Below are positions 42,985 to 52,383 of a stretch of 64,000 nt of DNA, one piece after another. The stretch lies in contig NZ_JBHLWB010000001.1 of assembly GCF_042433055.1 (NCBI RefSeq), positions 62,001 to 126,000 on the forward strand, written 5' to 3'. Position numbers and translations under genes: made by a program. The DNA comes from Gallibacterium trehalosifermentans (GTDB lineage Bacteria > Pseudomonadota > Gammaproteobacteria > Enterobacterales > Pasteurellaceae). The notes beneath the pieces are model-generated. The model did not search any database. It was not told the DNA's origin and worked only from the letters and a program-made list of their open reading frames with translations. Numbering within the stretch: the first letter of the stretch is position 1; each line of letters begins with the position of its first letter.

Positions 42985-44328
42985 ATGCGTTTATTTTCTA
43001 AAACTTTACTTGCGACATTAGTTGCAACAGCTTCATCTGGAGTATTTGCTTCTGCATTTCAATTACATGAAACCTCAACTTCTGGTTTAGGGCGGGCTTA
43101 TGCGGGAGATGCAGCGATTGCGGAAGATGCTTCAGTAATTGCGTCAAACCCTGCGTTAATGGTGCAATTTAAACAACCTGAAGTCTCTTTTGGTAGCATC
43201 TATATACGTCCAAATATTGATTTACAAGGTACTTTTTTAGGAAAAAATGCTGATCATAAAGATATCGCACCAAAAGCATTGATTCCTTATCTTTATACAG
43301 TTTATCCAATCAATGATCGTTTTGCTGTGGGTGGTGGTGTAAACGTTAACTATGGTTTAGCAACTGAATTTAATGATGATTACAGTGCAGGTCCATTTGC
43401 GGGTAAAACTGATTTAAAAACATTTAACTTTAATTTAAGCGGTGCTTATCGAGTAACCAATAATTTTAGTATTGGTGCAGGGGTAAATGTGGTATATGCA
43501 GATGCGGTTGTTGAACGTCGATTAGGTTTAGCGGGAGCTGCAGCGGCTCAAAAACTTACCGCATTAGCTGCAGCAAATACTGCAGCTTCAAATACTACAG
43601 CTGCTACACAATATACTGCATTGGCAGGTGGTGTTGCATCATTAGATAAATCAACTCTATTGCATAAGTTAGAGGGGAATGCTTGGGGTTTTGGTTGGAA
43701 TGTTGGTGCAACCTACGAGTTTAATGAAAATAACCGTATCGGTATTGCTTACCACTCTCATGTAGACATTGATTTTGATGGAAAATATACAACAGAGGTT
43801 CCAGCTACCTTATGGAGTGTATTAAATATTAAAGGTGGTAATGGAAATGGTTCATTAACTTTACCTTTACCTGCTTATTGGGAAATTGCGGGGTATCACC
43901 GTGTATTACCACAATTTGCCGTTACTTATAGTGTAAAACGTACAGAATGGAGTCGTTTTAAAGAATTATATGCACATCGTAATGGACAAGAGTTATTCCA
44001 AAAAGAGGAAAAATTTAGTGATACTACCCGCATTGCGCTCGGTTTTATCTATGATGTCGATGATAAATTAACTTTACGCGCAGGGGTTGCACATGATGAG
44101 AGCGCGGTAAATAAACACGCTTCAATCTCTATTCCAGATACCGATCGTACTTGGTATGCTTTAGGGGCAACTTATCGCTTTACGCCAAATCTTTCTGTAG
44201 ATGCAGGCTTTGCCTATATCAAAGGGAAAAAAGTTTCATTTGAAGAGTCGCAAAATGGTTTGACAGGAAACTTTACGTCTAAATCAACGGCAACCTTATA
44301 TGGTTTAGGATTAAATTATCGTTTCTAA
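42985..44328 (+). CDS. fadL: Long-chain fatty acid outer-membrane channel FadL
   Basis: FadL is a 14-strand barrel that takes up long-chain fatty acids and other hydrophobic compounds. The signal peptide ends near residue 22 (SSGVFA), and the mature start SAFQLHETSTSGLGRAYAG forms the plug. The kink motif is in IASNPALMVQF. The barrel ends in a C-terminal Phe (LGLNYRF). An Ala/Thr-rich insertion at about residues 186-215 is less conserved. The length of 447 is normal. FNR-like and FadR-like sites lie upstream, and a terminator follows. Confidence 0.95.
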   Translation: MRLFSKTLLATLVATASSGVFASAFQLHETSTSGLGRAYAGDAAIAEDASVIASNPALMVQFKQPEVSFGSIYIRPNIDLQGTFLGKNADHKDIAPKALIPYLYTVYPINDRFAVGGGVNVNYGLATEFNDDYSAGPFAGKTDLKTFNFNLSGAYRVTNNFSIGAGVNVVYADAVVERRLGLAGAAAAQKLTALAAANTAASNTTAATQYTALAGGVASLDKSTLLHKLEGNAWGFGWNVGATYEFNENNRIGIAYHSHVDIDFDGKYTTEVPATLWSVLNIKGGNGNGSLTLPLPAYWEIAGYHRVLPQFAVTYSVKRTEWSRFKELYAHRNGQELFQKEEKFSDTTRIALGFIYDVDDKLTLRAGVAHDESAVNKHASISIPDTDRTWYALGATYRFTPNLSVDAGFAYIKGKKVSFEESQNGLTGNFTSKSTATLYGLGLNYRF

Positions 44329-44343
44329 TTTTAAGGTTGATAC

Positions 44344-44378
44344 AAAAATCCCTTTTCAATGATTGAAAAGGGATTTTT
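44344..44378. terminator. Bidirectional terminator between fadL and moeB
   Basis: AAAAATCCCTTTTCAAT (44344-44360) pairs with ATTGAAAAGGGATTTTT (44362-44378), with A-run and T-run ends, so it can stop transcripts from both sides. Confidence 0.9.
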
Positions 44379-44405
44379 AAGTTTAATAAGTCTGGTAATT
44401 AGAGA

Positions 44406-45134
44406 TTAACTGTGTGGTAAATTAATTGAGCGAATTTGCATCGTTAAACCATCAATCATTAATAAACGTCCGCAAAGCGACGTGCCAATATTTAATAATA
44501 CTTTAATCGCTTCTAAGGCTTGAATTGAGCCAACGATGCCTACAATAGGCGATAGTACGCCAGCTTCGACACAACTTAATACATTTTCTCCAAATAGACG
44601 ACTTAGATCACGATAGGTCGGTGTATTAGGTTGATAAGTAAAGACACTTACTTGTCCCTCCATACGAATTGCAGCACCAGATACGAGAGGTTTTTTCTGT
44701 TGTTCACAGAGTTGATCGAGTTGGTTGCGAGTGTCGACATTATCTGTGCAATCTACGACGAGATCGTAATGTGCGATGAGATCTGCTAATTGTTGATCAT
44801 TTAATTGTGCATTTATCGTGTTAATTTGAATCAATGGATTGAGAACAGATAAGGTTTGCTTGGCAGATTCTACTTTAGGCATTCCGATGCTGGCATCATT
44901 ATGTAGTACTTGGCGTTGCAAATTAGAAAGTGCAACCGTATCAAAATCAACTAGCATTAATTCACCAATACCTGCTACAGCAAGATATTGCGCGGCAGCA
45001 CAACCTAACCCACCTAGCCCAATAATTAAAATTTTGCTCCCTTTTAGGCGTTCTTGACCATCAAAATCAATCGCTTTCATAATAATTTGACGGTTGTAGC
45101 GTAAGGTTTCGTGATCAGTTAGTTCAATTTGCAT
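44406..45134 (-). CDS. moeB: Molybdopterin-synthase adenylyltransferase MoeB
   Basis: MoeB adenylates the C-terminus of MoaD so that sulfur can be added for molybdopterin synthesis. The ThiF-fold ATP-binding motif is IIGLGGLGCAAAQYLA, followed by DFDTVALSNLQRQ and DLVVDCTDN. The 242-residue protein lacks the zinc-binding cysteines of E. coli MoeB: TYRDLSRLFG stands where E. coli has CYRCLSRLFG, and the C-terminal CxxC tail is missing. The active region VEAGVLSPIVGIVGS is intact. It lies two bases after moeA. Confidence 0.93.
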   Translation of the reverse strand: MQIELTDHETLRYNRQIIMKAIDFDGQERLKGSKILIIGLGGLGCAAAQYLAVAGIGELMLVDFDTVALSNLQRQVLHNDASIGMPKVESAKQTLSVLNPLIQINTINAQLNDQQLADLIAHYDLVVDCTDNVDTRNQLDQLCEQQKKPLVSGAAIRMEGQVSVFTYQPNTPTYRDLSRLFGENVLSCVEAGVLSPIVGIVGSIQALEAIKVLLNIGTSLCGRLLMIDGLTMQIRSINLPHS

Positions 45135-45136
45135 AA

Positions 45137-46366
45137 TTAATCAAGTAAGAAATTAAATGGTTCAATGGTTACTGTTTCGCCTGCCGTTACATTGCCGCGA
45201 TCTTTTTCTAACACAATAAAACAGTTACTTTGCACAAAAGAACTGAACATATGCGAGCCTTGGAAACGTACAGGAGAGACTTCAATTTGTCCTTGCTCAT
45301 TGACATAATAATGACCGCGTTGAAAATCTAATCGTCCAGCACTTTTTTTAAGGTTTGTGGTGGTGATAGCTTTAAATTGTTGAGGTGCTTTGTATTGGCT
45401 AAAGCCACTCAATTTTGCAATAGCAGGTTGAACAAGTTGATAGAAAGTAACAAAAGCTGAGACGGGATTTCCAGGTAAGCCACAGAACCAAGCATTTTCT
45501 AATTTACCAAAAGCAAATGGTTTGCCAGGTTTGATGGCGAGCTTCCAGAAATTAATTTTGCCTAATCGTTCAAGGACAGTTTTAGTAAAATCCGCCTCTC
45601 CCACCGAAACGCCACCGCTAGTAATAATTAAATCGGCTTGTTGTTCTGCTTTTTTAAAGGTGTGTTCAAATTCTGTTTCGTTGTCAGGCAGAATACCGTA
45701 ATCTAGCACTTCACAATTTAAACGTTGTAGCATTAATTTTACGGCAAATCGGTTGGTATCATAAATTTGTCCTGCTTGTAGTGGTTGTCCTACTGGCACC
45801 AGTTCATCTCCAGTAGAAATAATCGCTACTTTTAAGCGTGGGAAAACCTCAACATATTCAATGCCTAATGAAGCTAAAAGTGGCAGAGCGACAGAAGTTA
45901 ATTTTGCTCCTTTGTTTAGCACGACATCACCAACCTTAACATCATCACCAACACGACGGATATTTTCGCCCAGTTTTGGCATTTGTGAGAAAGATACGGT
46001 GCCGTCAGCGTGGACGTGAACATTTTCTTGCATCACAACGGCATCAGTGCCAGTTGGTATCATTGCCCCTGTCATAATTCTGATAACGCTATTGGCTTGC
46101 CATTCACCTTGAAAAGGTTGTCCAGCAAAGGCTTTACCTACAACCGTTAATGGCTTACCTGAAGCTAAATCTGCAAGGCGGACAGCATAGCCGTCCATCG
46201 CGGAATTATCAAATGCGGGAACATTGATTGGCGAAATAATATCTGTTGCACAAATACGGCAATCTGCATCAGTTAGTGGAAGCTTTTCAGTTGGTCGGTT
46301 AAGTGAAGCGGGGAGTTGTTCTAGGAGTTGTTGACGAGCTTGTTCAAAAGTTAATAAATCTGCCAT
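45137..46366 (-). CDS. moeA: Molybdopterin molybdenumtransferase MoeA
   Basis: MoeA inserts molybdate into adenylated molybdopterin. The 409-residue protein begins LLTFEQARQQLLEQL and has PAFDNSAMDGYAVR, GAMIPTGTDAVVMQE, ISTGDELVPVGQPLQAGQIYDTN and TSGGVSVGEADFTK, all family signatures. FCGLPGNPVSAFVTF follows. It is first in moeAB, an order shared with other Pasteurellaceae. Confidence 0.97.
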   Translation of the reverse strand: MADLLTFEQARQQLLEQLPASLNRPTEKLPLTDADCRICATDIISPINVPAFDNSAMDGYAVRLADLASGKPLTVVGKAFAGQPFQGEWQANSVIRIMTGAMIPTGTDAVVMQENVHVHADGTVSFSQMPKLGENIRRVGDDVKVGDVVLNKGAKLTSVALPLLASLGIEYVEVFPRLKVAIISTGDELVPVGQPLQAGQIYDTNRFAVKLMLQRLNCEVLDYGILPDNETEFEHTFKKAEQQADLIITSGGVSVGEADFTKTVLERLGKINFWKLAIKPGKPFAFGKLENAWFCGLPGNPVSAFVTFYQLVQPAIAKLSGFSQYKAPQQFKAITTTNLKKSAGRLDFQRGHYYVNEQGQIEVSPVRFQGSHMFSSFVQSNCFIVLEKDRGNVTAGETVTIEPFNFLLD

Positions 46367-46460
46367 AACGTTACCTTAATAAGAAAATATTGAGCAGAAT
46401 TTTAACTCAATTAGGGAAAAGGGTTAAATAGCAAATAGAGAGGTTTTTTATTTTTCTTTA

Positions 46461-46490
46461 AAAAAAATCCCCTCATTTTGGAGGAGATTT
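46461..46490 (-). terminator. Terminator of fabB
   Basis: AAATC-C-CCTC (46465-46474) pairs with GAGG-A-GATTT (46481-46490) with one mismatch, around a six-base loop. On the minus strand it is followed by eight T residues. It lies just after the fabB stop. Confidence 0.75.
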
Positions 46491-46511
46491 GAGACATGAT
46501 AAAACAAGAAA

Positions 46512-47732
46512 TTATTGTTCGAAGCGTTTAAAAACTAACGTGGCGTTAGTGCCACCGAAGCCAAAGCTATTTGACATCACCGTTTGTAATTTCGCATTAT
46601 GGCGAGTTTCCGTTACGATATTACAATTTTCAGCACGTTCATCTAATGTTTCGATATTAATACTTGGTGCAATGAAGTCATTTTCCAACATCAGTAGGGT
46701 ATAAATAGCTTCGTGAACGCCTGCAGCACCTAATGAATGCCCTGTCATTGATTTCGTTGATGAAATTGCAGGCATATTTGCAGCAAATACTTCTTTAATG
46801 GCTTCCAATTCTTTTACATCGCCTACTGGCGTTGAGGTACCATGAACATTGAGATAATCAATCGGGGTATCTACTGTGGCTAACGCTTGCTTCATACAAC
46901 GAATTGCACCCTCACCACTCGGCGCAACCATATCATAACCATCAGAAGTTGCACCATAACCAACGATTTCTGCATAAATTTTTGCCCCACGGGCTAACGC
47001 ATGTTCGAGTTCTTCGACGACCACAATGCCGCCACCACCAGCAATGACAAAACCATCACGGTTTGCATCATACGCACGAGAGGCTTTTTCTGGTGTGTCA
47101 TTATATTTAGTCGAAACTGCGCCCATCGCATCAAACTCACAAGCACATTCCCAAGATAACTCTTCCGCACCACCAGCGAAAATAATATCTTGTTTACCTA
47201 GTTGAATTAACTCAACGGCATGACCAATACAGTGTGCTGAGGTTGCACAAGCAGAACTGATGCTATAATTTACGCCTTTGATTTTAAATGGGGTGGCTAA
47301 ACAAGCGGATACGCTTGATGCCATAGTACGAGTTACAGCATAAGGACCAATCGCTTTTACGCCACGAGGAGTACGCATTGCATCTGCTGCAACAATTTGG
47401 CTATGAGCAGAGCCAGTTCCAGCTCCGACCACTAAACCAGTTCTTTCGTTAGAAACCATTTCTTCACTTAGACCTGCATCAGCAATCGCTTCTTGCATAG
47501 AGAGATAAGCATATGCCGCTGCATCGCCCATAAATCGCATAATTTTACGATCAATATGTTCACTTGGGGTCAATTTGATTGAACCAGCAACATGAGAACG
47601 CATTCCCATTTCCACAAATTCAGGCATGGTCGTAATACCTGATTTTCCCTCTAATAATGAAGCTAATACTTCTTCTTTATTATTTCCAATACTAGAAATA
47701 ACGCCAAAACCAGTAATGACAGCTCTTTTCAT
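46512..47732 (-). CDS. fabB: Beta-ketoacyl-ACP synthase I
   Basis: FabB elongates saturated and unsaturated acyl-ACP chains and is needed for unsaturated fatty acids. The catalytic Cys is in SISSACATSAHCIG, the first His in NVHGTSTPVGD and the second in TKSMTGHSLGAAG. The length of 406 is normal. FabB implies a FabA-type route. A FadR-like site lies about 104-120 bases upstream. It diverges from mnmC, as in E. coli. Confidence 0.98.
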   Translation of the reverse strand: MKRAVITGFGVISSIGNNKEEVLASLLEGKSGITTMPEFVEMGMRSHVAGSIKLTPSEHIDRKIMRFMGDAAAYAYLSMQEAIADAGLSEEMVSNERTGLVVGAGTGSAHSQIVAADAMRTPRGVKAIGPYAVTRTMASSVSACLATPFKIKGVNYSISSACATSAHCIGHAVELIQLGKQDIIFAGGAEELSWECACEFDAMGAVSTKYNDTPEKASRAYDANRDGFVIAGGGGIVVVEELEHALARGAKIYAEIVGYGATSDGYDMVAPSGEGAIRCMKQALATVDTPIDYLNVHGTSTPVGDVKELEAIKEVFAANMPAISSTKSMTGHSLGAAGVHEAIYTLLMLENDFIAPSINIETLDERAENCNIVTETRHNAKLQTVMSNSFGFGGTNATLVFKRFEQ

Positions 47733-47835
47733 TCGTAGTCCTTATGTAGCTTGAGTGGAATTAAAATAAATTTGAAATTGTCGCCCTTTATACTCGGAAT
47801 TTTACAGAATACAAGCACTTTTTAATTTAACCATG

Positions 47836-47852
47836 AACAGATAAGACCATTT
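47836..47852. promoter_or_regulatory. FadR-like operator upstream of fabB
   Basis: Bases 47836-47852 (AACAGATAAGACCATTT) match the FadR consensus AACAGGTCNGACCAGTT at 13 of 16 fixed positions. In E. coli FadR activates fabB from an upstream site, so position and gene agree. The rest of the 47733-48026 gap is AT-rich promoter DNA. Confidence 0.55.
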
Positions 47853-48026
47853 ATGCTGTTTTTATGGGCTAAATAAAACAAAATTGTCTATTGAGTAATC
47901 TAAATAATACATAACTGTTGCCATATCATGCAGCAGACATTTTTTAACTCTTTAATATATTTAGATGAAATTCGGCGCTGATTATAATATTATTACCCAC
48001 CTTTGATAAAGTTATCTATACGTTCT

Positions 48027-50081
48027 ATGTCTATGCAAAAAGTATCCTTTGCAGAAGTTTCTTTTCAAGCAAGTATCCCAACATCAACTCAATTTGAGGA
48101 TATTTATTTTTCACCAGAAGATGGATTAGCTGAAAGTCGTTATGTTTTTCAACAGGGTAACAATCTTTGGGAGCGTTGGCAAACACACGATGATGCCTGT
48201 TTTGTGATTGCTGAAACAGGTTTTGGTACAGGTTTAAATTTTTTTGCAGTACAAGCGTTATTTAGCCAATTTCGGCAGATGTTTCCACAAGCAAAATTAC
48301 AGCGTCTTTTTTTTATCAGTTTTGAAAAATATCCATTAACAGCGGAAAATTTTGCACAGGCTTATGCGGTTTATCCACAATTTCAATCTGCTGTGCAACA
48401 ATTATTATTACATTGGCAGCAACCGATAGCAGGGTGTTATCGTTATCACTTTTCGGCAGCAGTAACGTTAGATCTTTGGTTTGGAGACATCGCAGACAAC
48501 TTGCCACAACTGGGTGATTACTACAATAATCGTATTGATGCGTGGTTTTTAGATGGTTTTGCGCCGCGTAAAAATCCCGAAATGTGGACAGATGCGCTGT
48601 TTCAACAAATGTTTCGTTTAACAGCTGTAAATGGCACTTTTGCCACGTTCACCGCAGCAAGTATCGTGCGTAAAGGTTTATTAGCGGCAGGCTTTCAGGT
48701 AGAGAAAAGAGAAGGATTCGGGCGGAAAAGGGAATGCTTGATCGGGCGAAAAGTTTCTGATGTACATACGCCATTATTGACCCCGTGGTATTTAGCGAAA
48801 TCGGCAGCAAATCCGCAAGAGGTCGCGATCATTGGTGGGGGAGTGGCAAGTGTTTGTTTGGCATATGCGTTATGGTTACGAGGAAGTAAGGTAACGATCT
48901 ATTGTGAAGATGATGAATTAGCTTTAAATGCGTCAGGGAATAAACAAGGGGCATTTTATCCGCAATTAAGCGATGATGATGAGCGTCATTGCCGTTTTTA
49001 TGCCCATGCTTTTGCTTATGGGCAGCAATTTTTATCACAGATGGCAAAACAAATTGCGTTTGAACATCAGTGGTGCGATGTGTTGTTATGTGGCTATCAA
49101 GCATCAGTGCAGCAGAAACTGAAAAAAATTGCTGCTAGAGGGTTTTCTGATACGCTATTCCAGTTACAAACAGCAGAACAATTAACTAAACGAGCTGGGT
49201 TGGCAATACCTTGTGATGGCGCGGTTATTTTGGGGGGCGCGTGGTTAAATCCTCGTCAGTTTGTACAAAATTTTGCTGCTTTTTTACAGCAACAAGGGAT
49301 GAAAATTGTTAGGAAAACAGCGATTCAGTCAATGACATATCAGAATAATCAGTGGTGTTTAACTACTACAGATTTACAGCAATATTTACATTCGACAGTG
49401 GTAATTGCGAATGGGCATAAATTGACACAATTTAGTCAAACACAGGAGCTTCCGACCTATTCTGTACGTGGACAAGTGAGCCACATTGCGACCACAAATA
49501 CATTACAGCAGTTAAAAGCAATTTTGTGTTATGACGGCTATTTAACACCAGTCGATCAGGCAAAACAATTCCATTGCATTGGCGCAAGCCATATCCGTAA
49601 TGATGATCAACGGCATTTTAGCCAACAAGAACAACAAGAGAATCAACAGAAAATCCAACAAAATCTAGCGCCCGCTGAGTGGCTGACAGAGATTGATACT
49701 AGTACAAATATGGCGCGAGTCGGTGTACGTTGTAGTGTTCGTGATCGCTTGCCGATTTGTGGCAATGTAGGTGATTTTGCACAACAAACGGTTGATTATC
49801 ACAATTTGTTTAATTTACGGCGCCGTTGTAAACCTATCGCATCAGCGGCGTATCATTCTAACCTTTATATTTTAGGCGCATTAGGTTCTAGAGGGTTAAC
49901 TTCTGCGCCATTATTGGCGGAAACATTAGCTTCATTAATTTATAGTGAGCCATTGCCACTCAGTGCTGATATTCTTACTGAATTACAGCCAAATCGCTTC
50001 TGGGTGCGTAAATGGTTAAAAGGGACACCTGTGCCAAGTAGAGTGGTAACAAACAGTAGTAACGAAAACGATAGAAAGTAA
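48027..50081 (+). CDS. mnmC: Bifunctional tRNA mnm5s2U synthesis protein MnmC
   Basis: MnmC finishes the wobble uridine of several tRNAs. Its C-terminal FAD domain removes the carboxymethyl group and its N-terminal domain methylates the product. The methyltransferase part (about residues 1-245) has ETGFGTGLNFF and DAWFLDGFAPRKNPEMW. The oxidase part has the dinucleotide fold VAIIGGGVASVCLAYAL and ends RRRCKPIASAAYHSNLYILGALGSRGL. The frame is open from TTG 48003. No clear ribosome site separates ATG 48027 from ATG 48033, so the exact start is unsure (684 residues from 48027). Confidence 0.95.
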   Translation: MSMQKVSFAEVSFQASIPTSTQFEDIYFSPEDGLAESRYVFQQGNNLWERWQTHDDACFVIAETGFGTGLNFFAVQALFSQFRQMFPQAKLQRLFFISFEKYPLTAENFAQAYAVYPQFQSAVQQLLLHWQQPIAGCYRYHFSAAVTLDLWFGDIADNLPQLGDYYNNRIDAWFLDGFAPRKNPEMWTDALFQQMFRLTAVNGTFATFTAASIVRKGLLAAGFQVEKREGFGRKRECLIGRKVSDVHTPLLTPWYLAKSAANPQEVAIIGGGVASVCLAYALWLRGSKVTIYCEDDELALNASGNKQGAFYPQLSDDDERHCRFYAHAFAYGQQFLSQMAKQIAFEHQWCDVLLCGYQASVQQKLKKIAARGFSDTLFQLQTAEQLTKRAGLAIPCDGAVILGGAWLNPRQFVQNFAAFLQQQGMKIVRKTAIQSMTYQNNQWCLTTTDLQQYLHSTVVIANGHKLTQFSQTQELPTYSVRGQVSHIATTNTLQQLKAILCYDGYLTPVDQAKQFHCIGASHIRNDDQRHFSQQEQQENQQKIQQNLAPAEWLTEIDTSTNMARVGVRCSVRDRLPICGNVGDFAQQTVDYHNLFNLRRRCKPIASAAYHSNLYILGALGSRGLTSAPLLAETLASLIYSEPLPLSADILTELQPNRFWVRKWLKGTPVPSRVVTNSSNENDRK

Positions 50082-50088
50082 ATCATAG

Positions 50089-50916
50089 ATGAAAATATAT
50101 AGTAAAAATCAACGAGAATTAGATCTCTCTCAACCGCAAGTCATGGGAATTCTAAATGTTACCCCAGACTCTTTTTCAGATAGTGGTAAATTCTTGGCGT
50201 TAGATAGTGCGCTCTATCAAGCCGAAAAGATGCTTGAACAGGGTGCGAGTATTATTGATATTGGTGGGGAATCTACTCGCCCAATGGCAGATGAAGTATC
50301 ACTTGAACAAGAATTAGCGCGAGTGATCCCTGTTGTGGAGGCTATTCGTCAACGTTTTGATTGTTGGATTTCAGTAGATACTTCAAAGGCTACTGTGATG
50401 CGGGAAGCGGCAAAAGTCGGTATGGATTTAATCAATGATATTCGCGCATTGCAAGAAGAGGGCGCGTTAGCGGCGGCAGTAGAGTTAGATCTTCCTGTTT
50501 GTTTAATGCATATGCAAGGGCAGCCGCGTACTATGCAGCAAAATCCTGTTTATCAAGATGTTGTCTCTGATGTCTTGATCTGGTTGTTACAACGTACAGC
50601 AGAGTGCGAGAGTGCGGGGCTTAGACGAGAAAATGTGATTATTGATATGGGATTTGGGTTTGGTAAAACAGTGGCGCACAACTACCAATTACTGCAGCAA
50701 GTAGAACGTTTTGTCGCCACAGGGTATCCTGTATTGATTGGCTTATCGCGTAAATCAATGATTGGTAATGTGTTAAATAAACCCGTAGATCAACGTATGG
50801 TGGGGAGTGTTGCTGGCGCATTAATTGCGGTGATGAAAGGTGCGAGGATTGTGCGAGTGCATGATGTCGCGGCAACGATAGATGCGATAAAAATTTGGCA
50901 AGCAACGATAAATTAA
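50089..50916 (+). CDS. folP: Dihydropteroate synthase
   Basis: FolP joins p-aminobenzoate to the pterin diphosphate in folate synthesis and is the sulfonamide target. The signatures are MGILNVTPDSFSDSGKF, IIDIGGESTRPMA, MHMQGQPRTMQQNP and GLSRKSMIGNVLN. The 275-residue length is normal. It lies seven bases after mnmC and about 60 before glmM, the usual folP-glmM pair. Confidence 0.97.
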   Translation: MKIYSKNQRELDLSQPQVMGILNVTPDSFSDSGKFLALDSALYQAEKMLEQGASIIDIGGESTRPMADEVSLEQELARVIPVVEAIRQRFDCWISVDTSKATVMREAAKVGMDLINDIRALQEEGALAAAVELDLPVCLMHMQGQPRTMQQNPVYQDVVSDVLIWLLQRTAECESAGLRRENVIIDMGFGFGKTVAHNYQLLQQVERFVATGYPVLIGLSRKSMIGNVLNKPVDQRMVGSVAGALIAVMKGARIVRVHDVAATIDAIKIWQATIN

Positions 50917-50975
50917 ATTTGTAGTAGAATAGCAAGCAAAATTTTGTTTGATAGACAATAACAAAAGGAATGATT

Positions 50976-52310
50976 ATGGCAGAACGTAAATATTTTGGTA
51001 CTGATGGTGTGCGTGGTCGTGTAGGTAGTTATCCAATTACACCAGAATTTGCGCTGAAACTCGGTTGGGCAGCAGGAAAAGTATTAGCTACACAAGGATC
51101 GCGAAAAGTATTAATTGGTAAAGATACGCGCATTTCAGGGTATATGTTGGAATCGGCATTAGAAGCTGGATTAGCAGCGGCAGGATTATCTGCGGCATTT
51201 GTTGGTCCAATGCCAACGCCAGCGATTGCCTATTTAACACGAACATTTCGTGCTGAAGCAGGAATTGTGATTTCCGCCTCACACAACCCTTACTATGATA
51301 ATGGCATTAAATTTTTCTCTGCAGATGGAACGAAATTGCCTGATGAGGTTGAATTAGCGATTGAGGAAATGCTTGAACAGCCGATGACTTGTGTTGAGTC
51401 TGCGGATTTAGGGAAAGCTAGCCGTATTAATGATGCAGCGGGACGTTATATAGAATTTTGTAAAAGTACTTTCCCTGTTCATTTGAGTCTAGAGGGATTA
51501 AAAATTGTCGTGGACTGTGCAAATGGTGCCACTTATCACATTGCCCCAAATGTGATGCGGGAATTAGGTGCAACGGTAATTGAGATTGGTACGAAACCAG
51601 ATGGCATGAACATTAACGAGCGTTGTGGGGCGACTGATGTGCGAGCTTTACAGGAAGTTGTTGTGCAGAGTAAAGCAGATGTAGGGTTAGCATATGATGG
51701 TGATGGCGATCGGATTATGATGGTGGATCATTTAGGGAATAAAGTCGATGGTGATCAAATTCTCTTTATTATTGCTCGTGAAGCGTTACGTTCTGGTAAA
51801 TTATCAGGCGGTGTTGTTGGCACATTAATGAGTAATATGAGCTTGGAGCTTGCTTTAAAAATGTTGGGTATTCCATTTGTGCGGGCGAAAGTGGGGGATC
51901 GTTATGTATTGGAACAAATGCAAGAGCGAGGCTGGAAATTAGGGGGTGAAAACTCAGGACATATTATTATTGGAGATAAAAATACCACGGGTGATGGCAT
52001 TATTGCTTCATTACAGGTGTTGGCTGCAATGATAGCACATGGTTTGTCTTTAAATGAGTTGGCTAGTGCAGTACAGTTGTTCCCTCAAGTATTGATTAAT
52101 GTTCGCTTTGATGGTGGGGTAAATCCGTTAGAGAGCGAAGCAGTAAAACAAGTTGCTGCTGATGTTGAGAAAAGATTACATGGCAAGGGGCGGGTTTTAT
52201 TACGTAAGTCGGGAACAGAACCTCTTATTCGAGTGATGGTGGAATGTGAAGATGAGACACTCGCTAGAAGTTGTGCTGAAGAAATTGTTGAGATTGTAAA
52301 GAATAGTTAG
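50976..52310 (+). CDS. glmM: Phosphoglucosamine mutase
   Basis: GlmM interconverts glucosamine-6-P and glucosamine-1-P for UDP-GlcNAc, which feeds peptidoglycan and LPS. The phosphoserine loop is GIVISASHNPYYDNGIKFF, the metal-binding loop DGDGDRIMMVD, and the sugar- and phosphate-binding parts GGENSGHI and RKSGTEPLIRVM. An ATG at 50970 overlaps the AAGGA ribosome site, so ATG 50976 is the start (444 residues). Confidence 0.98.
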   Translation: MAERKYFGTDGVRGRVGSYPITPEFALKLGWAAGKVLATQGSRKVLIGKDTRISGYMLESALEAGLAAAGLSAAFVGPMPTPAIAYLTRTFRAEAGIVISASHNPYYDNGIKFFSADGTKLPDEVELAIEEMLEQPMTCVESADLGKASRINDAAGRYIEFCKSTFPVHLSLEGLKIVVDCANGATYHIAPNVMRELGATVIEIGTKPDGMNINERCGATDVRALQEVVVQSKADVGLAYDGDGDRIMMVDHLGNKVDGDQILFIIAREALRSGKLSGGVVGTLMSNMSLELALKMLGIPFVRAKVGDRYVLEQMQERGWKLGGENSGHIIIGDKNTTGDGIIASLQVLAAMIAHGLSLNELASAVQLFPQVLINVRFDGGVNPLESEAVKQVAADVEKRLHGKGRVLLRKSGTEPLIRVMVECEDETLARSCAEEIVEIVKNS

Positions 52311-52383
52311 TTAATGAAATGCGATAAGAAATTCATTATACTTATTAAGTTAAATTCATAAGTTAGAAAGTGAAGAGGATAAA

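Noticed and set aside
46367..46460. Possible molybdenum-cofactor riboswitch upstream of moeA
   Set aside because: The gap is short and AT-rich, shows no Moco-motif sequence, and is bounded by the fabB terminator.
48829..49104. A His-rich 91-codon minus-strand ORF within mnmC
   Set aside because: It is antisense to the conserved FAD-binding region of MnmC and has no start signals.
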